DNA of 64,000 nucleotides from Collinsella sp. (GTDB lineage Bacteria; Actinomycetota; Coriobacteriia; Coriobacteriales; Coriobacteriaceae), in NCBI GenBank assembly GCA_019419455.1, contig DXZW01000044.1:1-64000 (forward strand), written 5' to 3'. Position numbers and translations under genes: made by a program. Shown piece by piece: positions 32,350-40,223 of this stretch. The number at the start of each line of letters is the position of its first letter. Position 1 is the first letter of the stretch. The notes beneath the pieces were generated by a model. That model had not been told where the DNA came from and made no database searches. It worked only from the letters and a program-made list of their open reading frames with translations.

Positions 32350-33142
32350 AGCTCAGCAGCATGCGGTCGTTGGCGAGCTCGCCGCCCGAGACCTCCTCGA
32401 ACTTCTGCAGCAGGTCGGCCACGGTGAGCGACTTCTTCTCGTCGCCGGCCACGTCGTAGATCACATGGCCTTCGTGCATCATGATCAGACGGTTGCCCAG
32501 ACGGATGGCGTCGTTCATGTTATGCGTGACCATGAGCGTGGTCAGGCGGTTCTCGTCGACGATCTCCTCGGTCAGGTTGAGCACCTTAGAGGCCGTCTTG
32601 GGGTCGAGGGCCGCAGTGTGCTCGTCGAGCAGCAGCAGGCGCGGTTTGGTGAGCGTGGCCATGAGCAGGGTGAGTGCTTGGCGCTGGCCGCCCGAGAGCA
32701 GGCCGACCTTAGCGTTGAGGCGCGTGTCCAGACCAAGGTCCAGGCGTTTGAGCAACTCGACGTACTCGTCCTTCTCGGCCTTGGTGACGCCCCACGAAAG
32801 ACCGCGACGCTGGCCGCGGCGCTTGGCGAGGGCCAGGTTCTCGGCGATCTGCATGTCGGCTGCGGTGCCGCGCATGGGGTCCTGGAACACGCGGCCCAGG
32901 TACTTGGCGCGCTGCGACTCGCTCAGACGCGAGATGTCGGTGCCGTCGAGCTCGATGACACCCGAATCGAGCGGATACACGCCGGCGATCATGTTGAGCA
33001 GCGTGGACTTGCCGGCGCCGTTGCCGCCAATCACGGTTACAAAGTCGCCGTCGTTAAGGGTGAGGTCGACGCCGGTGAGCGCGCGCTTCTCGGTGACAGT
33101 GCCCTTGTTAAAGGTCTTCTTGACGCGTGAGAGCTTAAGCAT
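32348..33142 (-). CDS. ABC transporter ATP-binding protein
   Basis: The 264-residue ATPase has Walker A GGNGAGKSTLLN, a Q-loop at VFQDP, the ABC signature LLSGGQRQALTL and Walker B RLLLLDEHTAALD. The H-loop is VTHNM. It powers the adjacent permease and lipoprotein system. ATG 33142 fits the ribosome binding site (AAGGGGG) better than ATG 33151, which directly abuts it. It overlaps the permease gene end by 8 nt. Confidence 0.92.
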   Translation of the reverse strand: MLKLSRVKKTFNKGTVTEKRALTGVDLTLNDGDFVTVIGGNGAGKSTLLNMIAGVYPLDSGVIELDGTDISRLSESQRAKYLGRVFQDPMRGTAADMQIAENLALAKRRGQRRGLSWGVTKAEKDEYVELLKRLDLGLDTRLNAKVGLLSGGQRQALTLLMATLTKPRLLLLDEHTAALDPKTASKVLNLTEEIVDENRLTTLMVTHNMNDAIRLGNRLIMMHEGHVIYDVAGDEKKSLTVADLLQKFEEVSGGELANDRMLLS

Positions 33143-34058
33143 CTGCTTCATCCCCCTTCGTGTAGGAGCTGCGGAGCTTATAGCGCTCCCAAACCACGGG
33201 CACGCACAGGGCCACGGCCACGATCACGGCGGAGAGCAGCTTCATGTCGTTGGCGTCCATGCCCAGCTGCAGCACAATGGCGCGGATGAGGAAGTACACC
33301 ACGGAGCCAAAGACTGCGGAGGCAAGACGGACGCTAAACTGCGTGAGGCCGCCGGGCAACAGGCGACCGAGCACCTCGCCGATGACAATGGCGGCAAGAC
33401 CGATAACGATGGCGCCGGTGCCCATGCCAATATCGGCATACTTTTGGCTCTGGCAGATGAGCGCGCCCGAAAGGCCGATAAGGGCGTTGGAGAGCACCAG
33501 CGCAATCATCTTGGTGGAGTTGGTGTTGACGCCCAAGGCGCGGATCATGTACTCGTTGTTGCCGGTGGCGCGAAGCGCTGAGCCGATCTCGGTGCCAAAG
33601 AACCAGTACAGGATGGCAACGATAGCCACGGCGAGCAAGATGCCCAGAATGATGGCAACGGTGGACTGCGGCAGGCCCGTCATGTTGCTGACAGACGAGA
33701 AGATGGTGCCCTTGGCGAGGATGGGGGTGTTGGACTTGCCCATGATGCGCAGGTTGATGGACCACAGGCTGATCTGGGTGAGGATTCCGGCGAGGATCGC
33801 GGGAATCTCAAAGACGGTGGTCAGAATGCCCGTGACCGCACCCGCGATGGCGCCGGCACACATGCCGGCCAGCACGGCGAACAGCGGGTCGACGTTATTA
33901 TTGACGATGAGTACGGCGCAGACGCAGCCGCCGAGGGCAAAGCTGCCGTCGCAGGTCATATCGGGGATGTCGAGCAGACGGAACGTGATAAACACGCCAA
34001 GCACCATAATGCCCCAGAGGACGCCCTGCGAAACGGCGCCCTGCAATGCAATGAGCAT
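33135..34058 (-). CDS. ABC transporter permease
   Basis: The 307-residue membrane protein has about eight hydrophobic segments. Features of the BPD_transp_2 class (branched-chain/ribose/TrpXYZ-type) include DIPDMTCDGSFALGGCVCAV near the N-terminus and the cytoplasmic loop GSALRATGNNEYMIRALGVN. It pairs with the ATPase and substrate-binding lipoprotein encoded on both sides. AGGAGG precedes the ATG at 34058. Confidence 0.9.
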   Translation of the reverse strand: MLIALQGAVSQGVLWGIMVLGVFITFRLLDIPDMTCDGSFALGGCVCAVLIVNNNVDPLFAVLAGMCAGAIAGAVTGILTTVFEIPAILAGILTQISLWSINLRIMGKSNTPILAKGTIFSSVSNMTGLPQSTVAIILGILLAVAIVAILYWFFGTEIGSALRATGNNEYMIRALGVNTNSTKMIALVLSNALIGLSGALICQSQKYADIGMGTGAIVIGLAAIVIGEVLGRLLPGGLTQFSVRLASAVFGSVVYFLIRAIVLQLGMDANDMKLLSAVIVAVALCVPVVWERYKLRSSYTKGDEADA

Positions 34059-34159
34059 GCTTCATACCTCCTAGGATAGGGTGGACACGCGATGTTCCAT
34101 AATAGCGATAACAATGAATATAAGAACGGCGGGCAAACGTTTTGTTATATCTGAAACAA

Positions 34160-34194
34160 GCAGGGCGAACGCCGGTCTATGACGCTCGCCCCAA
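34160..34194 (-). other. Hairpin between lipoprotein and permease genes
   Basis: On the minus strand, GGGCGAGCG pairs with CGTTCGCCC, followed by TGCTTGTTT. It is a weak terminator or stabilising hairpin that could raise lipoprotein over permease expression. The rest of this 204-nt gap holds no gene. Confidence 0.6.
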
Positions 34195-34262
34195 TGGCTC
34201 AGATATTGAATAACGCAGCTATGGTGCGAGAACGAACCCTAGATGCGTTACGGCGCATGGTG

Positions 34263-35243
34263 CTACTCGTCCAGGGCGGAAAGGTCGATGCCCAGCGCCT
34301 CGGCCATCTCGTCGTTCTTGACGACGACCAGGTCCTTGCTCGAGAGGTGCTCGATAGCCATATCCTCGGGCTTAGCCTCGCCCTTCAGAATCTTGACGGC
34401 CATCTCGCCTGCGGTATAGCCCAGGTCCTCATAGTTGATGGAGAGGGTGAACAGACCGCCGGCCTTGCACATGCCCTCCTCGCCGGTAACGAAGGGGAGC
34501 TTGTTCTCCTTGCAGATCTGACCGACCTGCGAAGCGCCCGCGGCGATGGTGTTGTCGGTGGGGGAGTAGAGCGCGTCGACCTTGCCCACGGCGGACTCGA
34601 CGACGGACTGGATCTCGTTGGAGCTCGAGACGGTGAAGTCGGTGTACTCCAGGCCAAGCTTGTCGAGTTCCTTCTTGGCGGCCTCGATTTGGACGTCGGA
34701 GTTGGACTCGGCGGTGCAGTAGAGCAGGCCGACCTTCTTTACGTCGGGCAGGACCTTCTGCATCATCTCGAGTTGCTCGGCGACCGGGGTGAGGTCGGAG
34801 GCGCCGGTGACGTTGGTGCCGGGCTTGTCGTTGTCCTGGACCAGGCCGGAGGCGGCGTAGTCGGTGATGGCGCAGCCCACGATGGGGATATCCGCCGTGG
34901 CACCGGCAGCAGCCTGTGCGGCAGGCGTGGCGATGGCGTAGATCAGGTCGACGCCATCGCCCACGAACTTGTCGGCGATGGACTTACACGTGGACTGGTC
35001 GTTCTGGGCGTTCTTCTGGTCGATCTTGACCTTAAGGCCGCTTTTCTTGATGGCCTTGACAAAGCCGTCGTTGGCGGCATCGAGTGCGGAGTGCTCGGTG
35101 AGCTGCAGAACGCCGATGGTGTAGTCGGAACCGGTGGCAGCAGAGCCGGAACCAGAGTTGCCGCCGCATCCGGCGAGCGGGGCGAGCGCGAGCAGGCCGG
35201 CGGAGACCAGAAGGCTCCTGCGGCTGATGGTGATGTCCTTCAT
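34263..35243 (-). CDS. ABC substrate-binding lipoprotein (TrpX/ABC_sub_bind family)
   Basis: The 326-residue protein begins MKDITISRRSLLVSAGLLAL and has a lipobox LAGC with the modified Cys at residue 26. The SRRSLL motif also allows Tat export. The mature part resembles the ABC_sub_bind (PF04392) fold: YTIGVLQLTEHSALDAANDG, LIYAIATPAAQAA, DNTIAAGASQ and NYEDLGYTAGEMAVKIL. Characterised members bind tryptophan or tyrosine; the ligand here is not established. ATG 35243 is chosen for the signal peptide; in-frame upstream sequence is not protein-like. Confidence 0.88.
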   Translation of the reverse strand: MKDITISRRSLLVSAGLLALAPLAGCGGNSGSGSAATGSDYTIGVLQLTEHSALDAANDGFVKAIKKSGLKVKIDQKNAQNDQSTCKSIADKFVGDGVDLIYAIATPAAQAAAGATADIPIVGCAITDYAASGLVQDNDKPGTNVTGASDLTPVAEQLEMMQKVLPDVKKVGLLYCTAESNSDVQIEAAKKELDKLGLEYTDFTVSSSNEIQSVVESAVGKVDALYSPTDNTIAAGASQVGQICKENKLPFVTGEEGMCKAGGLFTLSINYEDLGYTAGEMAVKILKGEAKPEDMAIEHLSSKDLVVVKNDEMAEALGIDLSALDE

Positions 35244-35403
35244 ATCATTACCCCCAGTATAAAAATGGCTGGAAACACTGCACTGGGACAAAGTGCAAGT
35301 GGAACTATAGTAACGCCGATGTCCATTTTTACAACAGCCTGGCGGGTTTTTTAATACAGAACCGGATGGGCGGTGCGGGTAGTCGAATGGGTGGCAGAGA
35401 TGC

Positions 35404-36192
35404 TTATGCGGCGGAGGCGGCGTCATCATCCTCGTCCAGGGCGGCAAAGAGTTTCTTGCCGTCAAGGAGGCGCGTGCTGACGTTTCTCATACGGGCGATC
35501 TCGACGGTGCGCAGCGTATCGTCGGTGCCTCGGGCGTCGTAGACCGTTCCCAACAGATACGAGATGCCATCGCGCTGCCTGATGGCAAAGGGTCGGAGCG
35601 TCATCCGCACCGCTTCGGTTTCGCCACGGGCGAGGGTACTCGAGATATCAAAGCTGACGGTCGTTCCGTGGTCGATGGCCTGCTCGACGAGCTCGCACGT
35701 GTCGATGCGCTTGATGGGCGTGCGTGTTGCCTTGGTAGCCTTGCTGCCTGCGCTTGGAGCGGGTTCGGGTGTATCGAGGTAGCCGCGAACGTCGGCACTC
35801 GCCATGGCAACTAAATGCTGCGCCATGCTCTTGCGGATAGCGATAGGCGTGGAGCGGTTGCGCATGACCATGCCGTGGAGCCGGATGATCTCTTCATCGG
35901 TGAGCGGGCGGGTAAGAAGTTTGTAGCCCACGCCGCGTTTGTAGTCGATTTCGTATCCGGCGTGACGAAGCGCGGATATCGAGGTGTAGATGCTGCGCCG
36001 CGCCGCCGAGATGGGCATGCGGGTGGGGTCATCGGGATGGGCGAGGTGCTCGATTAACTCATCGGAAAGCAATGCCTTGTCTTCGCCGGTGTTTTCGCTC
36101 AAGAGCTGCAGGATGCGCACGGCGCGATAGGCCGTCATCGAGGCGGCGCCTCTGGTCGTGGTCTCATAGTTTTCAACAACGGCTTCGGTCAT
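35404..36192 (-). CDS. WYL-domain transcriptional regulator
   Basis: The 262-residue protein has an N-terminal winged helix (YRAVRILQLLSENTGEDKAL; ARRSIYTSISALRHAGYEID). A WYL-like ligand-sensing domain follows (MTLRPFAIRQRDGISYLLGT; LRTVEIARMRNVSTRLL). The canonical W-Y-L triad appears as ISYLLG. ATG 36192 is preferred to GTG 36201 by ribosome-binding-site spacing. It lies upstream of, and in the same direction as, the ABC importer operon, so it may control it. Confidence 0.82.
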   Translation of the reverse strand: MTEAVVENYETTTRGAASMTAYRAVRILQLLSENTGEDKALLSDELIEHLAHPDDPTRMPISAARRSIYTSISALRHAGYEIDYKRGVGYKLLTRPLTDEEIIRLHGMVMRNRSTPIAIRKSMAQHLVAMASADVRGYLDTPEPAPSAGSKATKATRTPIKRIDTCELVEQAIDHGTTVSFDISSTLARGETEAVRMTLRPFAIRQRDGISYLLGTVYDARGTDDTLRTVEIARMRNVSTRLLDGKKLFAALDEDDDAASAA

Positions 36193-36368
36193 AACGCCCA
36201 CGTCCTTTCCATTTTGGGTGGCGACGGTACGGAGCCTAGGACGCGGGGCTTGCCTAGGGCCGCAGGGCGCTCTGGGCGGTCGGTAGTCGTCGGCAGACGG
36301 CGGGTCGAGTTTTCAACAGCCCTGTTCAACTAACCAAAACCTTGCCAAAAGCTTGACGGGTGCTGTTG

Positions 36369-36402
36369 AAAAAAAGCGCCCCTCGGCTTGCCGAGAGGCG
36401 CT
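36369..36402 (-). terminator. Terminator of asnS
   Basis: Read on the minus strand, AGCGCCTCTCGG pairs with CCGAGGGGCGCT and is followed by T7. Confidence 0.92.
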
Positions 36403-36442
36403 GGCGCGATGCGCTGTAACGCGCTGGGTGGCGCTGTGGCGA

Positions 36443-37846
36443 TTAGAAGTCGGCGTTGCCCACGGTGCGCGGGTGCGGCAGGACGTCGCGGATGTTGCCC
36501 ACGCCGGTGAGGTACATCACCAAGCGCTCGAAGCCCAGACCGTAGCCGGCGTGCTTGCAGGAACCGTAGCGGCGCAGGTCAAGGTAGTACTTGTACTGCT
36601 CGGGATTCATACCCAGGTCCTTGATGCGGGCCTCGAGCAGATCCAGGCGTTCCTCGCGCTGGGAGCCGCCGATAATCTCGCCGATACCGGGAACCAGGCA
36701 GTCGGCGGCGGCGACGGTCTTGCCGTCCTCGTTCATGCGCATGTAGAACGCCTTGATCTCGGCCGGGTAGTCGGTTACAAAGGTCGGGCGCTTAAAGTGT
36801 TCCTCGGTCAGGAAGCGCTCGTGCTCGGTTTGCAGGTCGATGCCCCAGCTCACGGGATAGTCAAACTTGTGACCGGCGGCGACGGCCTGCTCCAGGATCT
36901 CGACGGCCTCGGTGTAGGTAACGCGGGCAAAGTCGGAGTTTGCCACGTGGTCCAGGCGCTCGATCAGGCCCTTGTCCACAAACTTGTTGAGCATGTTGAG
37001 CTCGTCGGGGCAGGTGGCCATAACGTCCTTAAGGACGTACTTGAGCATGGCCTCGGCGTTATCCATGTAATCGTTCAGATCGGCAAAGGCCATCTCGGGC
37101 TCGATCATCCAAAACTCGGCGGCGTGGCGCGTGGTGTTGGAGTTTTCGGCGCGGAAGGTGGGGCCAAAGGTGTACACGTCGCCAAAGGCCATGGCAAAGT
37201 TCTCGGCATTGAGCTGGCCGGACACGGTGAGGCTCGCATGCTTGCCAAAGAAGTCCTGGCTCCAGTCGACCTCGCCGGACTCGGTGAGGGGCGGATTTTT
37301 GGGGTCGAGCGTGGTCACGCGGAACATCTCGCCGGCGCCCTCGCAGTCACTCGTGGTGATGATGGGGGTGTTGACGTAGACAAAACCCTGCTCCTGGAAG
37401 AAGCGGTGGATGGCGGCAGCCGCGACAGAGCGGATGCGGAACACGGCGCGGAACAGGTTGGTGCGCGGACGCAGGTGCTGCTGAGTGCGCAGGAACTCGA
37501 CGGTTGCGCGCTTCTTCTGCAGCGGGTAATCCGGGGCGCTCGTACCCTCGACCTCGATGGAGGTGGCAGAAAGCTCGAAGGGCTGGGGCGCATCGGGGGT
37601 CAGTTTGACGGTGCCGGTGCAAATGAGTGCGGCCGAGACATTTTGGTGGGCGATCTCGTCGTAGTTGTCGAGTGCCTCACGGTTCATGACGACCTGCAGG
37701 TCGCGGAAGCAGCTGCCGTCGTTGAGCGTAACGAAGCCAAAGTTCTTCATGTCGCGGACGGACTTGACCCAGCCGGCGACGGTGACGGTCTGGCCGCCGA
37801 GCGACTCGGTATCGGCATAGAGCTGCGCGATTTTGGTGCGGTTCAC
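36443..37846 (-). CDS. asnS: Asparagine-tRNA ligase
   Basis: The 467-residue class IIb synthetase has an N-terminal OB-fold (VAGWVKSVRDMKNFGFVTLN, DGSCFRDLQVV). The catalytic core contains FGPTFRAENSNTTRHAAEFW (motif 2) and GYGLGFERLVMYLTG (motif 3). The residues around AENSNT favour Asn over Asp. GTG 37846 is chosen because GGGAGGA is ideally placed and the length then matches E. coli AsnRS (466). It is monocistronic, ending in a strong terminator. Confidence 0.95.
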   Translation of the reverse strand: MNRTKIAQLYADTESLGGQTVTVAGWVKSVRDMKNFGFVTLNDGSCFRDLQVVMNREALDNYDEIAHQNVSAALICTGTVKLTPDAPQPFELSATSIEVEGTSAPDYPLQKKRATVEFLRTQQHLRPRTNLFRAVFRIRSVAAAAIHRFFQEQGFVYVNTPIITTSDCEGAGEMFRVTTLDPKNPPLTESGEVDWSQDFFGKHASLTVSGQLNAENFAMAFGDVYTFGPTFRAENSNTTRHAAEFWMIEPEMAFADLNDYMDNAEAMLKYVLKDVMATCPDELNMLNKFVDKGLIERLDHVANSDFARVTYTEAVEILEQAVAAGHKFDYPVSWGIDLQTEHERFLTEEHFKRPTFVTDYPAEIKAFYMRMNEDGKTVAAADCLVPGIGEIIGGSQREERLDLLEARIKDLGMNPEQYKYYLDLRRYGSCKHAGYGLGFERLVMYLTGVGNIRDVLPHPRTVGNADF

Positions 37847-37956
37847 GTATCCTCCCATAACGGTTGAATGGTAGTTATCCATACAGTTCGATATTCTAGC
37901 AGCTCGGCTCATTTGGGCTATACAGATAAGGCATTGGCGGGATGGTTTTTCAAACG

Positions 37957-37990
37957 AAAAGCGCCCGCGGCCAAATGGTCGCGGGCGCTT
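37957..37990 (-). terminator. Terminator of the PTS IIA gene
   Basis: On the minus strand, AAGCGCCCGCGACC pairs with GGCCGCGGGCGCTT and is followed by TTT. Confidence 0.88.
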
Positions 37991-38027
37991 GACGAGGTGC
38001 CTTTTGGCTGTGTGGCGCGGGGCCTAG

Positions 38028-38591
38028 CTACTTGGTCTTGGCTACCAGCAGCGGGTCGCCGAGCTTGACGAGCGGATTGCCGCCGATAAGCGTGCCAGAC
38101 TCGCCGACGTGGTCGATGCTCTTAAGACGATCGAGCTCGGAGACGATGACGGTCACGATGTCCTCGTGGCCAGCGGCCTTAATGGCGTCGCGGTCGAAGC
38201 TGATGAGCGGCTGGCCGGCCTTGACCGTGTCACCCATCTCGACAAAGCGAGCAAAGCCTTTACCATTCATTTCCACGGTGCCCAGGCCGACGTGGATAAA
38301 CACGCGAAGACCGTCCTCGGTGATCATGCCGATGGAGTGGTTGGTGACGGTGGTGGCGCCGATACGGCCGTTGGCGGGGGCGTAAATGGTGCCGGTAATG
38401 GGCTCGATGCCGTAGCCTTGGCCGAGCATGCCCGAGGCGATGGTCTCGTCGGGGACCTCGTCCAGGTTGACGAGCACGCCGTTGACGGGGGCATAGATGA
38501 CGCCTTCGCGGGTGGCGAAGCTTGCTGCGGGCGGAACGGACGCCTCGCCGGTCGAGGTGAAGGTGGACTTAAGCGAATCGAGCAGACCCAT
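38028..38591 (-). CDS. PTS glucose-type EIIA protein
   Basis: The 187-residue protein matches the PTS EIIA-Glc fold: IYAPVNGVLVNLDEVPDETI, SGMLGQGYGIEPITGTIYAP, NHSIGMITEDGLRVFIHVGL with the phospho-accepting His in FIHVGLGTV, and GFARFVEMGDTVKAGQPLI. It relays phosphate from HPr to an EIIBC partner. No IIB or IIC is nearby, so it may serve a separate permease or act in regulation. GGAGGC precedes ATG 38591. Confidence 0.92.
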   Translation of the reverse strand: MGLLDSLKSTFTSTGEASVPPAASFATREGVIYAPVNGVLVNLDEVPDETIASGMLGQGYGIEPITGTIYAPANGRIGATTVTNHSIGMITEDGLRVFIHVGLGTVEMNGKGFARFVEMGDTVKAGQPLISFDRDAIKAAGHEDIVTVIVSELDRLKSIDHVGESGTLIGGNPLVKLGDPLLVAKTK

Positions 38592-38834
38592 AGTTGCCTC
38601 CAACTTAAATAGGCGCATATCGCGCGTTTGGTTTGCCGGAAACATTTCACATGTGTTTCGCGGCTTGGTCAACGCCCCTATTCTACGCTGCTCAAAGATA
38701 CCTCTGAACTGGGATTATGTGATATATCAGTTGAAGGGAAACTTATTGCCGGAGTGTTTCTGCGCCGCGGGCTCAAGTGGGGTACGCTAAGGTGCGAAAA
38801 ACGAGTGCGCACGAATCGCACGGAGGGAGCACCT

Positions 38835-39734
38835 ATGATTATTGAGAATCACGCGCTGTGGGGCGAGGAGCCGACCGAGGATTATCCGGCGACGTTTACG
38901 TATCTGGGTGCCGAGCCGCTGCCCGACAAGCCCAATGGCCGCCGCCCCGCGGTGATCATCTGCGGCGGAGGCGGGTTTACGCATATCGCTCCGCACGAGC
39001 AGGATCCCGTGGCGTTTGCGTTTTTGGATCACGGTTACCAGGCCTTTGTGCTCAACTATGTGACGAGTGGCACGGGTGACGTGAGTTTTCCGCACCCGCA
39101 GGCAGACCTTGCCAAGATGGTTGCTACCGTGCGCGCCAACGCCGACGAGTGGCATGTCGATCCCAAGCGCGTGTGCATCGTGGGTTTCTCGGCGGGAGGC
39201 ATGATCTGCGCCTCGTTGGCGACGCAGTGGAAGACCGGACCCTTCGCGGGCCTTGCAGGGGCGCGCGCGGAAGATATTCGCCCCGATGCCGTGGTGCTGG
39301 GCTATCCGTTGCTCGACCTTGCCTATGTGCGCGATATGCAGACACGCGACCCGCGCATCGACCTGCGCGTGCCCAAGACGGGTGGCAAGACGGGACGCGA
39401 TCTGCTCAACGACTACCTGTCGATGGTGACGGGCGGTGAGGCAACTGACGAGCACTTGGCCGATATCTGCCCCACCACGCATGTTTCGCGTCAGATGCCC
39501 CCGACCTTTGTGTGGGGCGTGTCCGACGACAAGACGGCGCCGATCGCGCAGGTCTATCCGTTTGCGCAGCGCATGGCCGAGGAAGGGGTCGCATGCGAGA
39601 TGCACGTCTTTGACCAGGGTGGCCACGGCCTTTCGCTCGGCAACGCCAATACCGCGATCGACAACGAGGACAAGCAAGTGGCAGTCCGTCCTTGGATCCG
39701 CCTGGCCTTCCGCTTCCTGGAGCGCCATATGTAA
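38835..39734 (+). CDS. Alpha/beta-hydrolase, acetyl-esterase-like
   Basis: The 299-residue hydrolase has the oxyanion-loop IICGGGGFTHIAPHEQDPVA, nucleophile elbow GFSAGG, an acid-region WGVSDDKTAPI and a His in FDQGGHGLSLGN. These form the Ser-Asp-His triad of BD-FAE/acetylxylan-esterase-like enzymes. No signal peptide is present, so it acts on imported substrates such as acetylated oligosaccharides (inferred). AGGGAG precedes ATG 38835. It is followed 47 nt later by a small hypothetical gene. Confidence 0.85.
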   Translation: MIIENHALWGEEPTEDYPATFTYLGAEPLPDKPNGRRPAVIICGGGGFTHIAPHEQDPVAFAFLDHGYQAFVLNYVTSGTGDVSFPHPQADLAKMVATVRANADEWHVDPKRVCIVGFSAGGMICASLATQWKTGPFAGLAGARAEDIRPDAVVLGYPLLDLAYVRDMQTRDPRIDLRVPKTGGKTGRDLLNDYLSMVTGGEATDEHLADICPTTHVSRQMPPTFVWGVSDDKTAPIAQVYPFAQRMAEEGVACEMHVFDQGGHGLSLGNANTAIDNEDKQVAVRPWIRLAFRFLERHM

Positions 39735-39781
39735 AAGTAGACTACTTGCCCGTTTCAAAAAGTCTGCTTAGAGGAGGAGCC

Positions 39782-40102
39782 ATGCTTGAGGGTACGTATG
39801 TGGTTTTGGCCCAGACGCCGGTGGGGAGCAAACGCGGCGAGGTGACGTTTTCACATGGGGTGAACGGCGCGCTCAGGGCAGTACTAAACGTCAGGGGTCT
39901 CAATATCGCTCTCTCGGGTGCCCGCGCTGAGGGCGATTTCTTTGAGTTCTCGGGCACTATCTCCCACGTCTTGATGGGCAAGGCGCCCTTTACATGCACG
40001 GGGTCGGTTGAGGGTGATCGACTCACTGCTACCGCGCGGTCGGGTTCCATTTCGATCTCGCTGAGCGGTATGCGCAAAGAGCTTTCGGGGCGCACCGCAT
40101 AA
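39782..40102 (+). CDS. Small beta-rich protein of unknown function
   Basis: A 106-residue protein with alternating hydrophobic/polar strands (GEVTFSHGVNGALRAVLNVR; FEFSGTISHVLMGKAPFTCT; SISISLSGMRKELSGRTA). It has no signal, membrane helix or catalytic motif that I recognise. AGGAGGAGCC precedes the ATG, so it is probably translated. It likely shares a transcript with the upstream esterase. Confidence 0.65.
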   Translation: MLEGTYVVLAQTPVGSKRGEVTFSHGVNGALRAVLNVRGLNIALSGARAEGDFFEFSGTISHVLMGKAPFTCTGSVEGDRLTATARSGSISISLSGMRKELSGRTA

Positions 40103-40223
40103 AGTTTGCGCAGGTAAACATCGGTATTTGACTTTATATAATAGTTCAGAGCGCTATCATTTGTCGTTACGAGTTGGTTAGCCCCGGTAAACGGTTAACC
40201 GCGTCTAACGAAAGGATGAGCGC

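Noticed and set aside
35244..35403. T-box or tryptophan-responsive leader before the TrpX-like lipoprotein gene
   Set aside because: The space is short and I found no T-box sequence or terminator/antiterminator pair.
40165..40200. DtxR/IdeR iron box upstream of feoAB
   Set aside because: GGTTAG and GGTTAACC are present, but spacing and symmetry do not match the 19-bp consensus well enough to annotate a site.
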